Assembly: GCA_008012315.1 (NCBI GenBank)
Contig: SSEL01000007.1
Span: 120,539-184,538, forward strand
Length of the DNA: 64,000 nt
Source: Rhodospirillaceae bacterium
Lineage (GTDB): Bacteria; Pseudomonadota; Alphaproteobacteria; Dongiales; Dongiaceae
Reading direction: 5' to 3'
The notes below the pieces were generated by a model. It was given only the letters and a program-made list of their open reading frames with translations, was not told where the DNA came from and made no database searches. Shown in pieces: positions 1-9,665 of this stretch (within the stretch, counting starts at the first letter, position 1; every line of letters starts with the position of its first letter). The position numbers were made by a program, and so were the translations under genes.

Positions 1-203
1 CCGGCACGAATGGACATGGTGAACTTGTCCTGGCTCGCTAGGTAGTCGCACATGCCCATCAGGATCCTTCGCGCCTGTTGCTATGACGCGGTTTCGGCCG
101 GCGCATTCTCGGCAATCGCCCGTGACGCCGACCCAAAGAAAGCGGCCAACGTCGCCAAGATAATGGCGGGCAGCAAATATCTCTGAAGATACTTCTGTGT
201 CAT
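1..203 (-). pseudogene. DUF2092-like exported protein, 5' part, interrupted by an in-frame amber codon
   Basis: Not in the ORF track because it is short. On the minus strand an ATG at 203, preceded by GGGTGG, opens a classic Sec signal peptide (MTQKYLQRYLLPAIILATLA, then an ASRAIA-like cleavage region). After 40 codons the frame hits TAG (81-83). It then continues in the same frame as QQARRILMGMCDYLASQDKF up to the window edge. That downstream stretch resembles the start of DUF2092 proteins (an 'IL..M.DYLAS...F' pattern), which are periplasmic proteins of unknown function. The continuation in one frame suggests a nonsense mutation, and therefore a pseudogene. Stop readthrough or a sequencing error would look the same. 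Most of the protein lies outside the window. Confidence 0.55.
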
Positions 204-843
204 TTCACCACCCTTTGAATTTTGACCCTGAAGAAATCGTCTTCAGATTCCATACTGTCGGTATGCCAGTTTGATCGGCCGGAACAGATCGGCGGACGAC
301 TTGCGCGACGCGCCGTTCAGCGCTCTTCGGATCCTATTGCGTTCCTAAGCTCAAACGCCAAATCCGCAGGATGACTGGTATGCGACAAGGCGGTCCAATT
401 AGTTGGCCGGGTCGCCCTTTGCCGCCGAGTCAATGCGCGAGTGGTTCCGATAGCGCCGCCATCGACAAACGGGCAGGTGGCCCCCATGGCGGAATTCGGG
501 CGGTCGCAAGCGGTTTTCGCCGCTCGCCGCTCGGCGGCCGCGCCGCTCGCGTTGATCATAATTACTGCCACGGCCCTTATCGAAGCTTTGGTAGACGCTG
601 TTCATTGGATTGCACCGGCGTGTCAAATACCGCACGCGCTTTCGCAGCCGCTGACAGATACGCGGACATCATCTTGGGCAGTTTTACATGCTGCCTACAT
701 TGATCATAGTGCCTTAACAACCGGTTCCGGTCTATTTCGTAACGGGTCACTTACCGTAACGTGCCTCCAACAGCTTCCAGTTCACGGCATTCTTTCGACA
801 TTCCCAACGGCCGGTGCGGCTTCCTGGTACGGAAGAGGCGACT
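204..843. other. 640-base stretch without a supported gene
   Basis: The ORFs listed here on both strands (371-703, 441-959, 317-571, 399-635) overlap one another, lack ribosome binding sites and resemble no family I know. The 9-mer TTGATCATA occurs twice (552-560 and 700-708). The right end holds the promoter region of the DUF3302 gene. I see nothing else. Confidence 0.5.
738..762 (+). promoter_or_regulatory. ACCGTAAC motif upstream of the DUF3302-HlyD-DUF4410 unit
   Basis: CGTAACGG (738-745) is followed by CACTTACCGTAACGTG (748-763). The second element is an imperfect palindrome around TTAC-C-GTAA. The core ACCGTAAC (753-760) lies about 84 bases before the start codon at 844. It recurs upstream of arcD (3267-3284) and before the gene at 9812. 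TTAC/GTAA half-sites are common in TetR-family operators, but no regulator is identified here. Confidence 0.4.
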
Positions 844-1179
844 ATGTTCCTCAACTACTTTGCGCTGGCGATGCTGATCATCGGGATATCGCTTGTCGTT
901 TACACATTTATTTATATCCACGACATCCCTTATCAGATCGCCAAAAAACGCAACCATGAACAGGTGGAGGCCATTCATCTCGCCTGCTGGCTTAGCCTTT
1001 TCACGCTCCACGCGATCTGGCCGATCGTCTTCATTTGGGCCGTGATGAAGCCAAAACCTCTGTCAGTGAAGATTGAGGAAGATGAAAAGGGCCTGATTGA
1101 TCGACGTCTCCGCACGCTCGAGGCCGAGGTCGCCCAGGTGAGGGCAGCGTTGACACCACACCAGAAAGAAATCGCCTGA
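844..1179 (+). CDS. DUF3302 family inner-membrane protein (YiaW-like)
   Basis: A 111-residue protein with two hydrophobic segments near the N-terminus (about residues 4-22 and 48-68), the typical 'YIHDIPYQIAKKRNH..Q..AIHLACW' core of DUF3302, and a charged, coiled-coil-like C-terminal tail. The ORF track starts 10 codons upstream at 814. I prefer ATG 844 because GAAGAGG lies just before it and the family begins with the hydrophobic MFLNYFAL segment. Its stop overlaps the start of the HlyD gene (TGATG), so the two are translationally coupled. In enterobacteria the homologous yiaW sits beside the HlyD-like yiaV, and that pairing is kept here. The molecular role is not established; it probably assists the partner fusion protein in the inner membrane. 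Confidence 0.85.
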   Translation: MFLNYFALAMLIIGISLVVYTFIYIHDIPYQIAKKRNHEQVEAIHLACWLSLFTLHAIWPIVFIWAVMKPKPLSVKIEEDEKGLIDRRLRTLEAEVAQVRAALTPHQKEIA

Positions 1180-2480
1180 TGGTCGAGCTGATCATTGGAA
1201 CTTATGGTCTAATTTGCTGGCTGGTCTTTAAGAAATTCCGCCTAATCCCAGTGAACGCTTACACGGTCTGCAGCGCGATTATGATCGGGATCGCGATGAT
1301 CGGTATCCTGGGCCTGCTGCTTCTGAAGTACCAGCCAGCATCCTCCGATGGCCGATTGTATACGGTTACAACGCCCGTTGTTCCTCAGGTAAGCGGTCAA
1401 GTGATAGCCGTACCAGTTATCGCGAATGTCCCTCTTCGAGAGGGGGATGTGCTGTTCCAGATCGACCCGGCTCCCTACAAATATGAAGTTAACCGACTGG
1501 AAGCGAAGCTGGCGGCAGCCAATACGAACCTGAGCCAACTGGAAAAGCGGCTTCTGGCTGCCGAAGCCGCCAGAAGCCAAGCCCAAGCCGATGTGTTGGC
1601 CTCCGAATCGGAATATGACCGACAGGCTCAGCAGCAGCGGGACCAGGCTGAAGCAGGTATGGGGCAGGTCTCGTCGCAACTATCTTTGGCCCGTAAGGAT
1701 TACGTCCGTTACAAGGAGCTCGTCGAGAAAGGTACGATCTCGCGGCAGAAATTCGAGCAAGTCGCCGAGCAAGTCGAGCGGCTTGAAGCGCAATTGCGAG
1801 AGGCAAAAGCCACGCTGGCTCAGGCCGAAGAGGCCATTACGGGTGGCGGCGCAAGCCTTCAATCCGCGCGCGAGCGGCTCCGGCAGGCGCAAGCGCAGGA
1901 AGAAGAGGCCAGGCTCGAGCTCGAATCGCAAAGTGACGGGGTTAATCCCGATGTCCAACAGGTCGTCGCCGAATTAGGGTTGGCTCGCTGGCGGCTCGAA
2001 GAAACAACCGTCCGAGCGCCCGCGGATGGATATGTCACCCAGTTGGCGTTGCGACCGGGCCAGATGACGACCACGCTGCCGTTAGCACCGGTGATGGTCT
2101 TCGTTCATGACGAGCAACCGACGCTGGTCGCGACATTCCCCCAGAACGTGATCGTCGACTTGAAGCCTGGCCTTGAAGCTGAGATCGCCTTTAAAGCCTA
2201 TCCCGGCAAGATATTCAAGGGGCGGGTGAGCCATCTATTGGCGACCACCGCTGAAGGTCAATTTACAACCGGCGGCCAGCTTCGCACGGCCACAGCTGCG
2301 AGCGCACCGGGCCGAATACCGGTCGTATTTGATTACGGCCCCGATATCGCCGACTTAAAGCTACCGGGCGGCGCGCAGGCGACGACGGCGATCTACACCG
2401 AGCACGTTCACGTGCTTGCCATTATCCGCAAAATCATCCTCCGGATTAAAAGCTGGGAAAATTATCTGTTCCTGCCCTGA
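1179..2480 (+). CDS. HlyD/EmrA-type membrane fusion protein (YiaV/YibH-like)
   Basis: 433 residues. There is an N-terminal membrane anchor (two hydrophobic stretches within residues 1-50), then a biotinyl-lipoyl-like half (VVPQVSGQVIAVPV, about residue 70). A long Ala/Gln/Glu-rich coiled-coil hairpin follows (about 105-260), then the second lipoyl half (TVRAPADGYVTQLALRPGQ) and a beta-barrel region. Such proteins bridge an inner-membrane pump to the outer membrane. No pump or TolC-like gene follows, so the transporter partner is unknown. The C-terminal basic/hydrophobic tail (RKIILRIKSWENYL) is typical of the YiaV/YibH branch. It overlaps the DUF3302 stop by one base and is followed after 62 bases by a lipoprotein gene. 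Confidence 0.85.
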   Translation: MVELIIGTYGLICWLVFKKFRLIPVNAYTVCSAIMIGIAMIGILGLLLLKYQPASSDGRLYTVTTPVVPQVSGQVIAVPVIANVPLREGDVLFQIDPAPYKYEVNRLEAKLAAANTNLSQLEKRLLAAEAARSQAQADVLASESEYDRQAQQQRDQAEAGMGQVSSQLSLARKDYVRYKELVEKGTISRQKFEQVAEQVERLEAQLREAKATLAQAEEAITGGGASLQSARERLRQAQAQEEEARLELESQSDGVNPDVQQVVAELGLARWRLEETTVRAPADGYVTQLALRPGQMTTTLPLAPVMVFVHDEQPTLVATFPQNVIVDLKPGLEAEIAFKAYPGKIFKGRVSHLLATTAEGQFTTGGQLRTATAASAPGRIPVVFDYGPDIADLKLPGGAQATTAIYTEHVHVLAIIRKIILRIKSWENYLFLP

Positions 2481-2542
2481 TTAGGAAGCCCAAGCCACCA
2501 ACCGCAGAAAAAGCGGGCGTAGCGTGCAAAAGGAGAAAAGAG

Positions 2543-3253
2543 ATGTTTCGAATTCCGGTCGCCTTAGTGATGGCTCTGGTCCTCGCAGGATGCGCATCAA
2601 CAGATGCCGATATTACCAAATCGAATGGTGCCAACATGCGGCTCCCCTTTCCCTCCAAAATCCTGGTGTATGACTTCGCTATTTCACCATCGGAGGTATC
2701 GCCAGAGAGTGCCGCGGCAGGCCAATTGAACGGTGCTCAAGACGCGTCTAAAGAAAGCGCAGAACAGGAACGGTTAGAACGTGAGGTGGCCTCGATCGTC
2801 GCCGACGACGTCGCTCGTCGTCTGCGCGACCTAGGTCTACCGGCCACCCGCTGGCATGGTGCGCCGCCTGCCGGAACCAATCTTTATGCAATCGAAGGAC
2901 AGTTCGTTACGATCGATGAAGGCAGCGCGTTCAAGCGCATGATCATCGGGTTCGGATCAGGTGGCACCGAAGTCCGCGCACTCGTCCAAGCCTACTATAT
3001 TTCCAATGGCCAAAAAACTGTCGTGGGCGAAGCCGAGGTGAGCGCCGAGAGCTCTAAGAAGCCAGGATTGGCGGCGACCTTACCGATTAGCGCTGCGCTT
3101 TCTGCTCCCGCTGCCGCGTTCGGAATTCAGACCGGTATAGGGGTCGTCTCCGAAATCAATACTGACGTGCAAAAGGGCGCTGAAGAGACGGCGGAGGCAA
3201 TTGTCGAACTCCTCAAGCCTCGGATGGAGGCACAAGGATGGATCCACGGCTAG
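2543..3253 (+). CDS. DUF4410-type lipoprotein
   Basis: 236 residues with a lipoprotein signal (MFRIPVALVMALVLAGCAS; lipobox LAGC, Cys at residue 17). The mature part begins with a disordered segment. It then has the DUF4410-like pattern 'ILVYDFA' near residue 43, a central region with 'LPATRW' and 'YAIEGQFVTIDEG', and a Gly-rich hydrophobic segment around 175-195. AAAGGAGAAAAG gives a strong ribosome binding site. DUF4410 proteins are outer-membrane-associated and of unknown function. The position behind DUF3302 and the HlyD protein suggests an envelope complex, which is my inference. It is followed by a 112-base gap carrying the ACCGTAAC repeats ahead of arcD. Confidence 0.75.
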   Translation: MFRIPVALVMALVLAGCASTDADITKSNGANMRLPFPSKILVYDFAISPSEVSPESAAAGQLNGAQDASKESAEQERLEREVASIVADDVARRLRDLGLPATRWHGAPPAGTNLYAIEGQFVTIDEGSAFKRMIIGFGSGGTEVRALVQAYYISNGQKTVVGEAEVSAESSKKPGLAATLPISAALSAPAAAFGIQTGIGVVSEINTDVQKGAEETAEAIVELLKPRMEAQGWIHG

Positions 3254-3266
3254 GGAGCCTCGCTGC

Positions 3267-3284
3267 ACCGTAACTTACCGTAAC
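3267..3284 (+). promoter_or_regulatory. Tandem ACCGTAAC operator-like repeat upstream of arcD
   Basis: ACCGTAAC occurs twice, at 3267-3274 and 3277-3284, ten bases apart (about one helical turn). The second copy lies within TTACCGTAAC, identical to the site at 751-760. The distance to the arcD start (3366) is about 82 bases, nearly the same as site one to its gene. I saw no FNR/Anr-like TTGAT-N4-ATCAA site here, although ADI operons are often controlled by those regulators. Confidence 0.45.
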
Positions 3285-3365
3285 ACGACCTCCCATCGCC
3301 CGATTTGTGTGCTCTGCTGAACCTGAACGAGGCCGTCGCAAGCGATACGCCTTAAGGAGGTAGCT

Positions 3366-4850
3366 ATGACCACAGCCGATATCGTTACGACGCCAACAAC
3401 GAGCGATGCCGGTGCACAAGCCGGTCACAAGCTAACCCTCATGCCACTGATCGCCTTGGTCGTCGGCTCGATGATCGGCGGTGGCGTTTTTAATCTTCCC
3501 TCCGACATGTCCAGGGCCGCGTCTCCCGGAGCAGTCATGGTCGGCTGGGTCATTACGGGCATCGGCATGCTGATGCTGGCGTTCGTTTACCAGAATCTCG
3601 CAAATCGGAAGCCGGATCTGAATGTAGGTCCATACGCCTATGCGAAGGCAGGATTCGGCCCTTTCGTCGGGTTCAACAGTGCGTGGGGTTATTGGCTAAG
3701 TGCATTTCTCGGCAATGTTGCCTATGCCGTCGCGATCTTTTCTGCGCTGTCTCATTTTTTTCCGGTGTTCGGCGACGGCAATAATCTTGCCTCTATCGTC
3801 GGCGCTTCGCTCTGCCTGTGGTTGGTTCACGCCCTCGTCTTGAAGGGGATAAAGCAAGCTGCATTCGTAAATGTTGTGGCGACGGTCGCAAAGCTTGTGC
3901 CGCTATTCCTTTTCATCCTCCTGGCGATCATCGCCTTCAACTGGGATAAATTCACCTTCAACTTTTGGGGAACCACCGATTCAGAAGGTGCCGGTGGGCT
4001 TGGGCGCATTATAGACCAGGTTAAAAGCACCATGCTGGTAACCTTATGGGTGTTCATCGGCATTGAAGGTGCGAGCGTATATTCCGCACGGGCCGCGCGA
4101 CGGGCCGATGTCGGACGCGCGACGGTCATCGGCTTTATTGGGGCTCTCGGAATTTACGTCCTCGTTTCACTGCTCTCGACCGGCGTATTGGCCCAGTCCG
4201 AACTTGCGGATCTAAAAGTTTCCTCCATGGCCGGTGTGTTCGCGTCGTTGGTTGGCCCATGGGGCGCGGCGCTGATCAATATTGGCCTTATGGTCTCGGT
4301 GGGTGGCGCATTTCTGTCATGGAGCCTGCTCTGCGCTGAAATTCCCTATAGTTGTGGGAAGGATGGGACATTTCCTAAATGGTTTGCTCGAGAAAACCAC
4401 AACGGCTCGCCCGCTAATTCCCTGTGGGCGACAAATAGCCTCATCCAACTGTTTCTCGTCCTCAGCTTCTTCTCACAAAGCGCTTACCAGTTCTTCTACT
4501 TTATCGCATCCGTAGCCATCCTGCCGCCCTATGTTCTCTCGGGTGCGTACGCACTAAAGCTCGCTTTGGCGGGCGACAGCTATCGCGCCGGTGAAAAGCG
4601 CGGAAGGGATGTTCTGATAGGCACCTTGGCGACGATATACGGTTTGTGGCTCGTATATGCGGCTGGTCTGGAATATCTGCTGATGTGCGCCATCCTGTTC
4701 GCACCTGGCATCATTGTTTATGCCAAGGCGCGACGCGAGACAGGTCAACAGGTCTTCTCCGGACGAGAAATTGTTCTCGCCATTGTAATCGTCGTGCTGG
4801 CGTTAATAGCCGCCTGGTTGATATGGATCGGCCGAATTAGCCCATTGTGA
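3366..4850 (+). CDS. arcD: Arginine:ornithine antiporter, APC family
   Basis: 494 residues with about 12 predicted membrane segments and the APC-family N-terminal signature '[18 protein letters not shown]' (about residues 28-46). Later '[15 protein letters not shown]' (about residues 230-244) is typical of basic amino-acid/polyamine antiporters. ArcD proteins import arginine in exchange for ornithine produced by the ADI pathway, so the exchange costs no energy. The assignment rests on fold and on first position in an arcDABC operon. AAGGAGG lies eight bases before the ATG. The gene is followed after 53 bases by arcA. Alternative substrates (lysine, agmatine) cannot be excluded from sequence, but context makes arginine/ornithine much the most likely. 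Confidence 0.9.
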   Translation: MTTADIVTTPTTSDAGAQAGHKLTLMPLIALVVGSMIGGGVFNLPSDMSRAASPGAVMVGWVITGIGMLMLAFVYQNLANRKPDLNVGPYAYAKAGFGPFVGFNSAWGYWLSAFLGNVAYAVAIFSALSHFFPVFGDGNNLASIVGASLCLWLVHALVLKGIKQAAFVNVVATVAKLVPLFLFILLAIIAFNWDKFTFNFWGTTDSEGAGGLGRIIDQVKSTMLVTLWVFIGIEGASVYSARAARRADVGRATVIGFIGALGIYVLVSLLSTGVLAQSELADLKVSSMAGVFASLVGPWGAALINIGLMVSVGGAFLSWSLLCAEIPYSCGKDGTFPKWFARENHNGSPANSLWATNSLIQLFLVLSFFSQSAYQFFYFIASVAILPPYVLSGAYALKLALAGDSYRAGEKRGRDVLIGTLATIYGLWLVYAAGLEYLLMCAILFAPGIIVYAKARRETGQQVFSGREIVLAIVIVVLALIAAWLIWIGRISPL

Positions 4851-4903
4851 GCCTGGAGTTCTCTGCTCGAGATTGTTCATTGCATTCATCGTGGAGGCGA
4901 AAA

Positions 4904-6133
4904 ATGCGCGAGTTCGGCGTTCACTCGGAAGTCGGGAAACTGCGGACCGTGATGGTCTGCAAGCCTTCTCTTGCTCACCAGCGCCTCACTCCAGGCAACT
5001 GCCGTGATCTATTGTTTGATGACGTCATCTGGGTGCACGAGGCGGAGAAGGATCACTACGACTTTACCCTGAAAATGAAAGAACGAGGCGTAGAAGTCCT
5101 CGAGCTACACGACCTACTCGCCGAAACAATGGGGAATGGAGAAGCGCGTAAATTCATCCTCGACCGGCGTATCACACCGAACATGGTGGGGATTGCCGCG
5201 GTCGAATCGATGCGTCCCTGGCTGGACGAAATGCCCGCCGAGCAGCTTGCAATTCATCTGATCGGTGGGATCGCCATCTCGGATCTTCCCGAAGCCGCAT
5301 CAAAAACCATGATGAGAGAAGCATTCGGCGACGCGGAATTTATCGTGCCGCCGGTCCCAAACACATTATTCCAGCGTGACCCGTCTTGTTGGATCTATGG
5401 CGGCGTGACGGTCAATCCCATGTACTGGCCTGCCCGCAAACCGGAGACTCTCCTCCAACGTGCCGTCTACAAGTTCCACCCCCTCTTCGAAAGCGGGAAA
5501 TTCAAGATCTGGTGGGGCGATTCCGATGAGCCTACGGGCAATGCGACGATGGAAGGCGGTGATGTCATGCCGGTGGGCAATGGCATCGTGCTCATCGGGA
5601 TGGGGGAGCGGACGACGTACCAAGCAGTCGGCCAGGTCGCGCGGGAATTGTTCAAAAATGGTGCTGCCACACGGGTGATCGGCTGCCTTATGCCCAAGAG
5701 CCGCGCCGCCATGCATCTTGATACAGTCTTCAGCTTCTGTGACCGGGACCTGGTGACTGTGTTTCGTGAAGTCGTCGACGAGATCAACTGCTACAGTGTC
5801 TATCCCACTGACGACAGCGGGCGTTTCGAAGTGCGCGCGGAAACGAAGCCGATGTTGGAGGTGGTGCGTGAAGCACTTGGTCTTAAGGAACTTCGAACCG
5901 TAGGCACCGGTGGGAATGTCTACGAGGCAGAGCGCGAGCAATGGGACGATGGCAACAATGTCGTCGCTCTGGAGCCAGGTGTGGTCGTTGCCTACGACCG
6001 CAATACCTATACAAACACTCTGTTAAGAAAGAGCGGCGTGGAAGTCATCACGATTCGCGGCGCTGAGCTCGGTCGTGGAAGAGGCGGCGGGCACTGCATG
6101 ACCTGCCCGATCTGGCGCGATCCGGTTTCCTAA
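4904..6133 (+). CDS. arcA: Arginine deiminase
   Basis: 409 residues. It converts arginine to citrulline and ammonia, the first step of the ADI pathway, in the cytoplasm. Visible family motifs are '[15 protein letters not shown]' at the N-terminus, '[13 protein letters not shown]', 'EGGDVM', the His of '[11 protein letters not shown]', and the nucleophile Cys398 in 'GGGHCMTCP' near the C-terminus. The ORF track starts at 4847. I chose ATG 4904 because GTGGAGG precedes it and homologues begin with M[10 protein letters not shown]. The length matches the family. It lies 53 bases after arcD and 27 before arcB, clearly in one operon. Confidence 0.96.
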   Translation: MREFGVHSEVGKLRTVMVCKPSLAHQRLTPGNCRDLLFDDVIWVHEAEKDHYDFTLKMKERGVEVLELHDLLAETMGNGEARKFILDRRITPNMVGIAAVESMRPWLDEMPAEQLAIHLIGGIAISDLPEAASKTMMREAFGDAEFIVPPVPNTLFQRDPSCWIYGGVTVNPMYWPARKPETLLQRAVYKFHPLFESGKFKIWWGDSDEPTGNATMEGGDVMPVGNGIVLIGMGERTTYQAVGQVARELFKNGAATRVIGCLMPKSRAAMHLDTVFSFCDRDLVTVFREVVDEINCYSVYPTDDSGRFEVRAETKPMLEVVREALGLKELRTVGTGGNVYEAEREQWDDGNNVVALEPGVVVAYDRNTYTNTLLRKSGVEVITIRGAELGRGRGGGHCMTCPIWRDPVS

Positions 6134-6160
6134 TGCGAAAAGCCTCGAAGGAGATATGTC

Positions 6161-7165
6161 ATGAGCTTCAACTTACGTAACCGCTCGCTTCTGACGGTCC
6201 AGGACTACACACCGCGGGAGTTTCGCTATCTTCTTGATCTCGCCCGTGACCTTAAGCGCGCTAAGTATGCCAAGACCGAACAGCAGCATCTGCGCGGTAA
6301 AGAGATTTGTCTGATCTTCGAAAAAACCTCGACGCGCACCCGTTGCGCCTTCGAGGTAGCTTGCTATGACCAGGGGGCTAATGTCACCTATCTGGATCCC
6401 GCCGGATCGCAGATCGGCCACAAGGAGTCCTTTAAGGATACTGCACGTGTGCTCGGGCGGATGTTCGATGCCATTGAATACCGCGGTGCGGCTCAAGGCG
6501 GTGTCGAAACGCTCGCGAAATATGCCGGTGTGCCGGTCTATAACGGGCTAACCGATGAATATCACCCCACGCAGATGTTGGCGGATGTCATGACTATGCG
6601 CGAACATAGCGACAAGCCCATCAGCGAGATCAAGTATACCTATATCGGCGATACGCGATCCAATATGGGGCACTCGTTACTGATCGTTGGCTGCCTCATG
6701 GGCATGGATGTTCGGATTTGCGGGCCGAAATCCCTATGGCCGGCTGACGAATTCCGAAATATCGCGGAAGATCTCGCCAGTAAGTCCGGAGCAAAGCTTT
6801 CCATCACGGAAGACGCGAAGGCGGCCGTGCAGAGTGTCGACTTTGTCCACACCGATGTCTGGGTGTCGATGGGTGAGCCCAAAGAGGTATGGAAGGAACG
6901 CATTAAGCTGCTGACGCCATATCAGGTCAACGCTGAACTGATGTCCGCGAGCGGTAATCCGCAGGTCAAATTCATGCATTGCCTTCCGGCGTTCCACGAC
7001 ACGGAGACTACTCTGGGCAAACAGATTGCAAATGATTACGGGATGTCCAATGGCCTTGAAGTTACGAACGACGTGTTCGAATCCGAGGCCAACATCGCCT
7101 TCGAACAGGCTGAGAACCGCATGCATACGATCAAAGCACTGCTTGTCGCAACCTTGGGAGAATAA
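6161..7165 (+). CDS. arcB: Ornithine carbamoyltransferase, catabolic
   Basis: 334 residues. It phosphorolyses citrulline to ornithine and carbamoyl phosphate in the ADI pathway. The carbamoyl-phosphate loop STRTR is at residues 57-61. The ornithine-binding and catalytic motif 'MHCLPAFHD' is near residue 272, and '[10 protein letters not shown]' (about 130) is also intact. AAGGAGAT precedes the ATG. The enzyme is homologous to biosynthetic ArgF. The catabolic assignment comes from its place between arginine deiminase and carbamate kinase and from its length of about 334 residues, typical of ArcB. Confidence 0.95.
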   Translation: MSFNLRNRSLLTVQDYTPREFRYLLDLARDLKRAKYAKTEQQHLRGKEICLIFEKTSTRTRCAFEVACYDQGANVTYLDPAGSQIGHKESFKDTARVLGRMFDAIEYRGAAQGGVETLAKYAGVPVYNGLTDEYHPTQMLADVMTMREHSDKPISEIKYTYIGDTRSNMGHSLLIVGCLMGMDVRICGPKSLWPADEFRNIAEDLASKSGAKLSITEDAKAAVQSVDFVHTDVWVSMGEPKEVWKERIKLLTPYQVNAELMSASGNPQVKFMHCLPAFHDTETTLGKQIANDYGMSNGLEVTNDVFESEANIAFEQAENRMHTIKALLVATLGE

Positions 7166-7168
7166 GCC

Positions 7169-8104
7169 ATGCGCATCGTGGTGGCCCTTGGTGGCAATGC
7201 GCTCCTCAAGCGCGGCGAGCCGATGACGGCGGAAGTACAGCGAGCGAATGTCCGCATAGCGGCCCAAGCCCTAGCGCCGATTGCCGAGGAGCATGAATTG
7301 GTAATTAGCCATGGTAACGGCCCGCAGGTTGGTCTGCTGGCGTTGCAAGGTGCAGCTTACAAGCCAGACGAAGCTTATCCGTTGGATGTGTTGGGCGCTG
7401 AAACGGAAGGAATGATTGGCTATATGATCGAACAGGAATTGGGCAACCTGCTCCCGTTCGAAGTGCCATTCGCCACGCTCCTGACGATGGTAGAAGTTGA
7501 CGGCGCCGATCCAGCTTTCGAGAATCCCACCAAGTTCGTCGGCCCCGTTTACGATAAGCTGGAAGCCGATCGCATCGGTACGGAGAAAGGCTGGACCTTC
7601 AAACAGGACGGCGCCAAATGGCGGCGCGTCGTGCCCTCGCCGATCCCGAAGCGCATCTTTGAGATCCGCCCGATCCGCTGGCTGCTCGATCACAAAACAA
7701 TCGTGATCTGTGCAGGCGGCGGCGGAATTCCCACCATGTACGAGGCCGGAAAAGACCGCCATCTGGTCGGAGTGGAGGCGGTAATAGACAAGGACCTCTG
7801 TTCGGAATTGTTGGCGCGCGACCTTCAGGCCGATCTTTTGATCATGGCGACCGATGCCAGTGCGGTTTTTGTCGGCTGGGGAAAGCCTGATGCAAAAGCC
7901 ATCCACAAAGCAAATCCGGCCGCCCTGGGACAATATGAGTTTCCTGCCGGTTCCATGGGGCCGAAAGTCGATGCGGCATGCCAGTTTGCCATGGCGACCA
8001 GTCGCACCGCAGCAATTGGCACTTTAGCCGACATACCCGACATCGTCCGTGGCAGGAAGGGAACGCTGATCAGTACGGAGTTCAGCGATCTGACATGGCA
8101 CTGA
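7169..8104 (+). CDS. arcC: Carbamate kinase
   Basis: 311 residues. It transfers phosphate from carbamoyl phosphate to ADP, giving the ATP yield of arginine fermentation. Motifs of the amino-acid-kinase fold: '[17 protein letters not shown]' at the N-terminus, '[15 protein letters not shown]' near residue 47, and '[11 protein letters not shown]' near 180. It starts only three bases after the arcB stop, so the two are co-translated. The end is typical for the family ('GTLISTEF'). Confidence 0.95.
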   Translation: MRIVVALGGNALLKRGEPMTAEVQRANVRIAAQALAPIAEEHELVISHGNGPQVGLLALQGAAYKPDEAYPLDVLGAETEGMIGYMIEQELGNLLPFEVPFATLLTMVEVDGADPAFENPTKFVGPVYDKLEADRIGTEKGWTFKQDGAKWRRVVPSPIPKRIFEIRPIRWLLDHKTIVICAGGGGIPTMYEAGKDRHLVGVEAVIDKDLCSELLARDLQADLLIMATDASAVFVGWGKPDAKAIHKANPAALGQYEFPAGSMGPKVDAACQFAMATSRTAAIGTLADIPDIVRGRKGTLISTEFSDLTWH

Positions 8105-8140
8105 TAATGGCGGCGCGAGCTGACCAGAAAAGGACCCGCT

Positions 8141-9619
8141 TTGGCGGAGAATCTGACTGAACCTGGGGACGCATATGCGAAACGCACACCCTCACTCCTG
8201 GATGCGCTGATCCCCGCATTCGCCCTGATAGGCTTTCTCTCGCTTTCCTACCTCCTCTTTCGCGATGCAGCTTCCTCGGGGCCGAACCAGGTGGCGTTAT
8301 TATTCTGCGGCATCATCGCTGCCGCCATCGCATACAAGAATGGCATGGCCTGGGACGGAATCCGTCAGGCTGTGATAGATGGCATCGCAAGCGGCCTTAC
8401 GGCCATCATGATCCTTCTGGCTGTTGGCGCTCTGATTGGTACATGGGCGCTCAGCGGGACCATCGTCGCCATGACATATTATGGCCTGCAGATTCTTAGT
8501 CCCCACTTTTTTTATGCCACCACGGCCATAATATGCGCCCTGATCGGGGTCAGTATTGGCAGCTCGTGGACGGTCGCAGGAACGATCGGGATCGGCCTGA
8601 TGTCGGTCGCGACAAGCATGAACCTCTCGCCGGAGATTACCGCTGGCGCCGTGATTTCGGGTGCATATTTTGGAGATAAAGCCTCGCCGTTATCCGACAC
8701 GGCAAACCTCGCGACGGCAACGGCTGGATCTGGCATATATGAGCATATTCGTGAGTCCTTATTTACATCGATTCCGGCGCTGCTGATCGCCGTCATTTTG
8801 TTTGGCATGCTCGGTGAACCTCGCGACTTCGACGCGTCGAAAATGCTTTCTGATATCGAAGCGAGCTTCCACGTCTCGCTCTGGTCATTTATCCCGCTGT
8901 TGATCGTACTGGGGCTTTCGATTGCCCGGTTCCCACCCTTTGTTACAATCTTTATTGGCGCATTGACCGGAGGTGTGCTTGCTCTGCTTCTCTATCCTGC
9001 CCGTGTGATCGCCTTTGCAAATGCGCCTGATCTGGCTGCTCCACTTGCTGCCATCAAAGGTCTCTGGATGGCTCTTGCCAATGGCTATGTCGCGAACAGC
9101 GGCAATGCCACCATCGACGTGATTCTCACCCGTGGTGGCATGTCGAGCATGATGAACACCGTATGGCTCATCATAGCGGCACTTGCATTCGGTGCCACAG
9201 TTGAGCATGCCGGATTGCTTAATCGTCTGGTTGATCCGATCATTCATGCAGCCAAGACCGTCGGAACTTTGGCGGCTTGCGTCGTAGGAACCTGCGTCGC
9301 GGCCAACATTGTAACATCGGACCAGTACATTGCCATCGCAATACCTGGACGCCTGTTCCGGCAGGAATTTCTGAAACGCGGCTTGGCGCCCGTGCTGCTA
9401 TCGCGCATCGTCGGCGATTCCGCCACGGTGACATCACCGCTTATTCCCTGGAACAGTTGTGGTGCTTATATGGCCGCGGCCTTGGCGGTACCGACGACCG
9501 GATTCGCGTTGTTTTGTTTTTTCAATCTATTGAATCCGATTGTGACCGTTCTGTTTGCAACGCTTGGGGTCCGGGTGCTCCGGTCTTCTCAACCGTCAGC
9601 TAAGCTTCCGGTCGTCTAA
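8141..9619 (+). CDS. Na+/H+ antiporter NhaC family protein
   Basis: 492 residues, polytopic, with the NhaC-like core 'SGAYFGDKASPLSDTANLA' (about residues 171-190) and a later 'NIVTSDQYIAIAIPG' segment. The start is TTG 8141 with AAAAGGA upstream. It lies 36 bases after arcC and continues the operon. NhaC-family members exchange Na+ for protons, or act as malate/lactate or amino-acid exchangers. In this operon it may counter the pH or ion changes caused by ammonia production, or serve as a second arginine/ornithine exchanger. Both roles are inferences. No terminator is evident after it. Confidence 0.85.
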   Translation: MAENLTEPGDAYAKRTPSLLDALIPAFALIGFLSLSYLLFRDAASSGPNQVALLFCGIIAAAIAYKNGMAWDGIRQAVIDGIASGLTAIMILLAVGALIGTWALSGTIVAMTYYGLQILSPHFFYATTAIICALIGVSIGSSWTVAGTIGIGLMSVATSMNLSPEITAGAVISGAYFGDKASPLSDTANLATATAGSGIYEHIRESLFTSIPALLIAVILFGMLGEPRDFDASKMLSDIEASFHVSLWSFIPLLIVLGLSIARFPPFVTIFIGALTGGVLALLLYPARVIAFANAPDLAAPLAAIKGLWMALANGYVANSGNATIDVILTRGGMSSMMNTVWLIIAALAFGATVEHAGLLNRLVDPIIHAAKTVGTLAACVVGTCVAANIVTSDQYIAIAIPGRLFRQEFLKRGLAPVLLSRIVGDSATVTSPLIPWNSCGAYMAAALAVPTTGFALFCFFNLLNPIVTVLFATLGVRVLRSSQPSAKLPVV

Positions 9620-9665
9620 ATGAACGAGCGGCTTAGGCGATTTTGTCATTAATGAGAGAACTGTA

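Noticed and set aside
441-959. 172-codon ORF before the DUF3302 gene
   Set aside because: Overlaps the start of the DUF3302 gene in another frame, has no ribosome binding site and a shuffled composition.
3254-3365. FNR/Anr box upstream of arcD
   Set aside because: No TTGAT-N4-ATCAA-like palindrome found in the 112 bases.
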